Positions 60,454 to 64,000 of a stretch of DNA of 64,000 nt are shown piece after piece. The notes under the pieces were generated by a model. The model made no database searches. It was not told where the DNA came from and was given only the letters and a program-made list of their open reading frames with translations. The DNA comes from WHSW01 sp963742205 (GTDB taxonomy: Bacteria; Actinomycetota; Thermoleophilia; Solirubrobacterales; 70-9), in assembly GCA_963742205.1 (NCBI GenBank), contig CAVUKZ010000012.1:372001-436000 (forward strand), given 5' to 3'. The number at the start of each line of letters is the position of its first letter. The first letter of the stretch is position 1. The translations under genes and the position numbers were made by a program.

Positions 60454-63400
60454 ATGCCGTTGGCCATGTCCGCCCGGATCTGGGCGGCGGACAGCGGCCT
60501 GCGGTAGATCCGGACGTCGTCGAGCAGGCCGTGCCAGCGCTCGAATCCGCAGCCGCTGCAGCCTGACTGGCCGAGGACCAGGTCCTGGCTGTTGCGCACC
60601 GGGGCATCGGTCTCGGCCGTGCTCGAGATCGCCGTCCCGTTGAGGTAGAGCTTGTAGGTGTTGGTGGCGTTGTTGAAGACCGCCGCCAGATGCGACCATT
60701 GGTTGAGCGGGATTGGCGGGGCCCCGCTGCGGTGTTCGATGCAGCCGCCGCTGCTGAAGCCGCTGCTGATGTCGGTGTCCGCCGTCTGCAGCCAGTACCC
60801 GCAGCCGGCTGGTCTCTTCCTTCATCACGATCGTCTGGTAGCCGCTCAGCGTGCTCGGCTTCACCCACGCTTCGAGCGTGTAGCTCGACGCGAAGCTGAT
60901 GTCGGAGGCGTGCGGGATCTTGACGTTCCCCGAATCGCCGTCGAAGGAGAGCGCGCCCCCGTTCTTGCCGGCCGGGTCCCAGCTCACGCCCGCGCCCGAG
61001 AGGGTTCCGTCGTGGCCGGCGCCCGACGAGTCGCCGACGGTGGTCCCGTCGCCCTCGTCGAAGCCCCAGGCACCGACCAGCCCCGGTGGCACGGGCGAGG
61101 AGTTGAAGGTCGCGCTGTAGCTGTGCGCGGTCGACGGGACCGTGATCGTGTGCGCCTGCCCGCCGCCGTCGGACCAGGAGTCGAACTTGTAGATGGTCCC
61201 GTTGGCCGTCTGGTTGCGAGCCTCGATCGTGTGATGGAAGCCGATCAGCGTGTCGTGGACGAAGGGCGTCGTCTTCGCGATCCCGTCGAGATAGATCGTG
61301 CGGCCGCTGGGCACGGTGTCGAAGGTGAGGTTGACCTTGCGCGGCCGGACGACCACGGAGCGGCTCGAGCTGAGGCCGTCGGAGTCGGTGACCGTGAGCG
61401 TGATCCGGTAGCGGGTGTTGCCGCTGAAGTCATGGCCCGACGACGGGATGGTGAAGCTGCCGCCGGTCACCCCGTGGACCGGTGTCCCCGGGTGGACGTG
61501 GCCGTCGTGGAGGAAGTCGATGTTCCAGGTGAAGGCGCTGTCGGGCAGGTCGCCGTCGTCCGGGTCGGTGCCGTCGCCGGAATACGAGATCACGTCGCCC
61601 GCCCGGAAGTGGAGGTTGTTGTTCGGCGTCAGGATCGTCGCCGTGGGCACGCTGCCCGCGTTGATCGTGATCGGGGTGGAGACCGAGTCCTGGACGCCGT
61701 CGGAGACCGTGAGCCGCACTTGATACGGCCCCCGCGTGGAGTACGTGTGGGTCGGGTTGGCCGCGGTCGAGGTGGTGCCGTCGCCGAAGTCCCAGGAGTA
61801 GGTGAGGGGCTGGCCCTCCGGGTCCGACGAGTGGGCGCTCGAGAAGGCGACGTGGAGCGGCGTCGGGCCCGAGGTTGGGCTCGCCGACGCGTGCACGACG
61901 GGCGCCTGGTTCGAGCTCGTGTAGCTGATCCGGCGGATCTTGCTCACGCCGAACGTGCCGCCGATGTCGCTGTACCCCAGGTCGACGTAATAGAGCGCGC
62001 CGTCGGGACCTTCGGCGAGGTAGACGATGTCGCCGTAGGGACCATCGGTCGAGCCGTCGGACGGTTCGAAGTTGAAGCTGTCGACCACGTTGCCGGTGTC
62101 GTCGAGCTTGATCCCGCGGATCCAGTTCTGCGTGTAGTCGGCGTAGAAGTACGCGCCCCGATAGCGAGCCGGGAACTCGGTCCCGTGGTAGACGAAGCCG
62201 CCGGTGATCGCGGCGTCGCGGTCGTTGTGCGGATAGGAGAACACGGGACTCGTGCACGGTGAGGAGCAGTTGCCCTCGCTGTCCGGCCACCCGTAGTTCG
62301 CACCCGGCACGCCGATGTCGATCTCCTCGCGGGCAGTCGACGGATCGTTGCCGCCGACGTCGGCGATGTAGTAGCGGCCGGTGGGCGCGTCGTAGTACGC
62401 GCGGTAGGGGTTCCGCAGGCCGCTGGCCCACACGCTGTCCCAGTTCGGCCCGACCCCGTCGAAGAACGGGTCGTCCGTGGGCACGGTCCCGTCCGGGTTG
62501 ATCCGGTGGACCTTCCCCCGCGGGCTCGTCAGGTCCTGAGAGTTATCCGGGTCGAAATGCTCCCCGGTCGTGAACAGCAGCGTGCCGTCGTTGGCGAAGT
62601 TGAGCGAGCCCCCGTGGTGTTCGGCGTTGGCGTTCTGGGGGTCCTCGTAGAGGATGTCCTCGCTCCCCGACACGGTTCCGGTGAGGCTGGCGTTGGCGGT
62701 GAACCGCGACACCCGGTCGTGATTTGGCGTGCCGGCGGTGTAGAAGACGTAGAAGAAGTGGTTGGTCTCGAAGTCGGGGTCGAGCACGATGTCGTAGAGG
62801 CCCTGCTGGACGCCCGCCTCGCCGACGTTCGTGAGTTGCAGGAACGGGTTCGGGTCCGGCGTCGTGTACGGGGGCGACAGGACGTCGATCCGCCCGGCGA
62901 GCTCACCGACGAGCATCCTTCCGTCGGGCAGGAACTCGAGCGTGGTCGGCAGGTCGAAGCCGGTCGCGAGCACCTCGTTTTGGAAATGGTCGGTGTTCGC
63001 GACGTTGACCGCCACGGGCCCCGACGTGGTGAGGTTGCCCGGCCTCGTCGCGGGCCCTGGCGCGGAGGATGTGGGCGCCGTTCGCGATCTTGCGCGTGTC
63101 CCAGCTCAGCCCATAGGGAGGGTCGGTGTCCACGGCTCCCGTGCGGCGACCGTCGACCAGGAACGAGACCGACGCGACGCCGGTGTCGTCGCTTGCGTCG
63201 GCAGTCACCGGGACGATCTCGCTCACCGTGTCGTTGGCGTCCGGCGAGGTCACCGAGACGGTGGGCGGCGTGGTGTCGGCCAGGCCGGCGGACTTGAAGG
63301 CGACCGCGTGCATGACCCAGGCGGATCCGTCCTGGGTTGCCGTGGCGCTGTAAGCCCCCGCCGAGCTCACGACCCGATCCGCGGTTCGGTTGCCGGACTT

Positions 63401-64000
63401 CGTGCTCCGGGTCCTGAAGCCGGCGCCGACGTCGGTGACCGCGCTCGGTCGAGGACCCGGCGCCAAAGATCAGATCGCCCGGGGTCGTGGTGGTCGCGGA
63501 GCCGCTGTCCATCGCGGCGCCGGAGCCGGTCGCCGTCGAGGAGGCGTCCAGCGGGCTCGCGGGGTCGATCCCCGAGTACTCGTGAACGTAGACGTCGGCG
63601 AAGGAGGTGATCGAGTCGTTGAAGCTCGCCTGCACGGTGGTCGCACCGCCGGCGACGTTCGCGGCGTAGAAGACCTGCGAGCTCCAGGTGTCGTTGTTCC
63701 AAGTCGCGGCGGCTGTCGACGCCGTCTCGAGCGGCAGGCTGACCGCGGGGGCGGCGCTGGCGTACGAGTTGCCGGCGCTGTCGCTGACGGTCACCGGCGA
63801 GTCGTTGTCCCAGACCACGTAGACGACGACCAGGTTGCCTGCGGTGGTCGGCTTCGCGAAGGGGAGGTGGGCGACGCTGCCGGAGGTGATCTCCTGGGCG
63901 CGGGTCTGCACGTTGGCCGGTACGGCCGCGCTGGCCGACGAGGAGACCGCGAGCGTTGCGGCGATTGCGAGCGACACCGCGACAGCGGCTCGAATGCTTC
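60450..64000 (-). CDS. Second secreted PQQ-type sugar dehydrogenase/PKD/LamG protein (5' partial, three frameshifts)
   Basis: The start lies beyond the right edge; the visible frame opens in a signal peptide (VAVSLAIAATLAVSSSASAA). Module order equals that of the protein at 40443-43990: N-terminal beta-sandwich (WSSQVFYAANVAGGATT), Ig-like segment, soluble glucose-dehydrogenase propeller (LPTTLEFLPDGRMLVGELAG to GYSDIGGTFGVSKIRRI), PKD (SSDPEGQPLTYSWDFGDG), further Ig-like domains and LamG ending RIYRRPLSAAQIRADMANG. One-base slips lie near 63450, 63043 and 60812, each in a G/C context. It is probably an exported sugar-binding dehydrogenase; PQQ dependence is from family only. Confidence 0.86.

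Overview
The window is very GC-rich DNA, densely coded on both strands, with many 4-base stop/start overlaps and frequent GTG and TTG starts. It looks like chromosomal DNA from a high-GC actinobacterium, most likely Thermoleophilia/Solirubrobacterales. The clues are a c-di-AMP riboswitch in front of an Rpf-like transglycosylase, a secreted 'TYANVVASLALF' protein with AVxxxKL repeats, SigX5-type sigma factor and CGNR regulator genes, and PQQ-dehydrogenase/PKD/LamG secreted proteins. No rRNA, tRNA, CRISPR array, phage or insertion sequence was seen. The taxonomic placement is inference from protein style.

Layout. 0-8.9 kb: small housekeeping, stress and regulatory genes (alcohol dehydrogenase tail, CsaA, NTF2-like, serine hydrolase, UspA, DoxX, DHFR-like, ArsR-SRPBCC pair, DUF899/HxlR pair, zwf). 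8.9-14.1 kb: an envelope cluster (SGNH hydrolase, OafA-type acyltransferase, SpoIID-like protein, riboswitch-controlled transglycosylase). 14.1-17.4 kb: a rearranged patch with a 5'-truncated PotC permease, a 3'-shortened sigma factor, a degenerate hydrolase and a LysR-HTH/esterase fusion. 17.5-23.8 kb: amine oxidase, AbrB-like protein, glyoxalases, WYL regulator, hydrolase.

23.8-34.9 kb is the most striking region: a divergent, tightly coupled sugar locus. It encodes a DUF2090 aldolase, a SIS-domain isomerase/deaminase, a DeoR regulator, a LacC/FruK-like kinase, a ribokinase-type kinase, a GH4 glycosidase, a complete ABC importer and a secreted GH114 endo-alpha-1,4-polygalactosaminidase. Together they read as uptake and catabolism of galactosamine-containing polysaccharide (such as fungal galactosaminogalactan or Pel) through a tagatose-6-phosphate-like route. 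The pathway is inference; the individual families are well supported.

34.9-40.4 kb: methyltransferase, ELWxxDGT-repeat protein, CGNR regulator with a strong palindrome-bearing promoter, TetR with a DHA2 efflux pump. 40.4-64 kb: a second catabolic island between two paralogous PQQ-dehydrogenase/PKD/LamG proteins. It contains SMP-30 lactonase, SDR, a DSD1-type PLP enzyme, RidA, a DadA-like oxidoreductase, an acetaldehyde-dehydrogenase/HOA-aldolase pair, a DUF1537 kinase, a class II aldolase, a FadR-type regulator and a five-gene peptide-type ABC transporter. Shared TGRTNNGAYCA operator-like sites suggest one GntR regulon. 

About a dozen genes carry single-base frameshifts, mostly one extra base in a G/C run, which looks like uncorrected sequencing error rather than true decay. 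Coordinates of those genes span the whole repaired frame.
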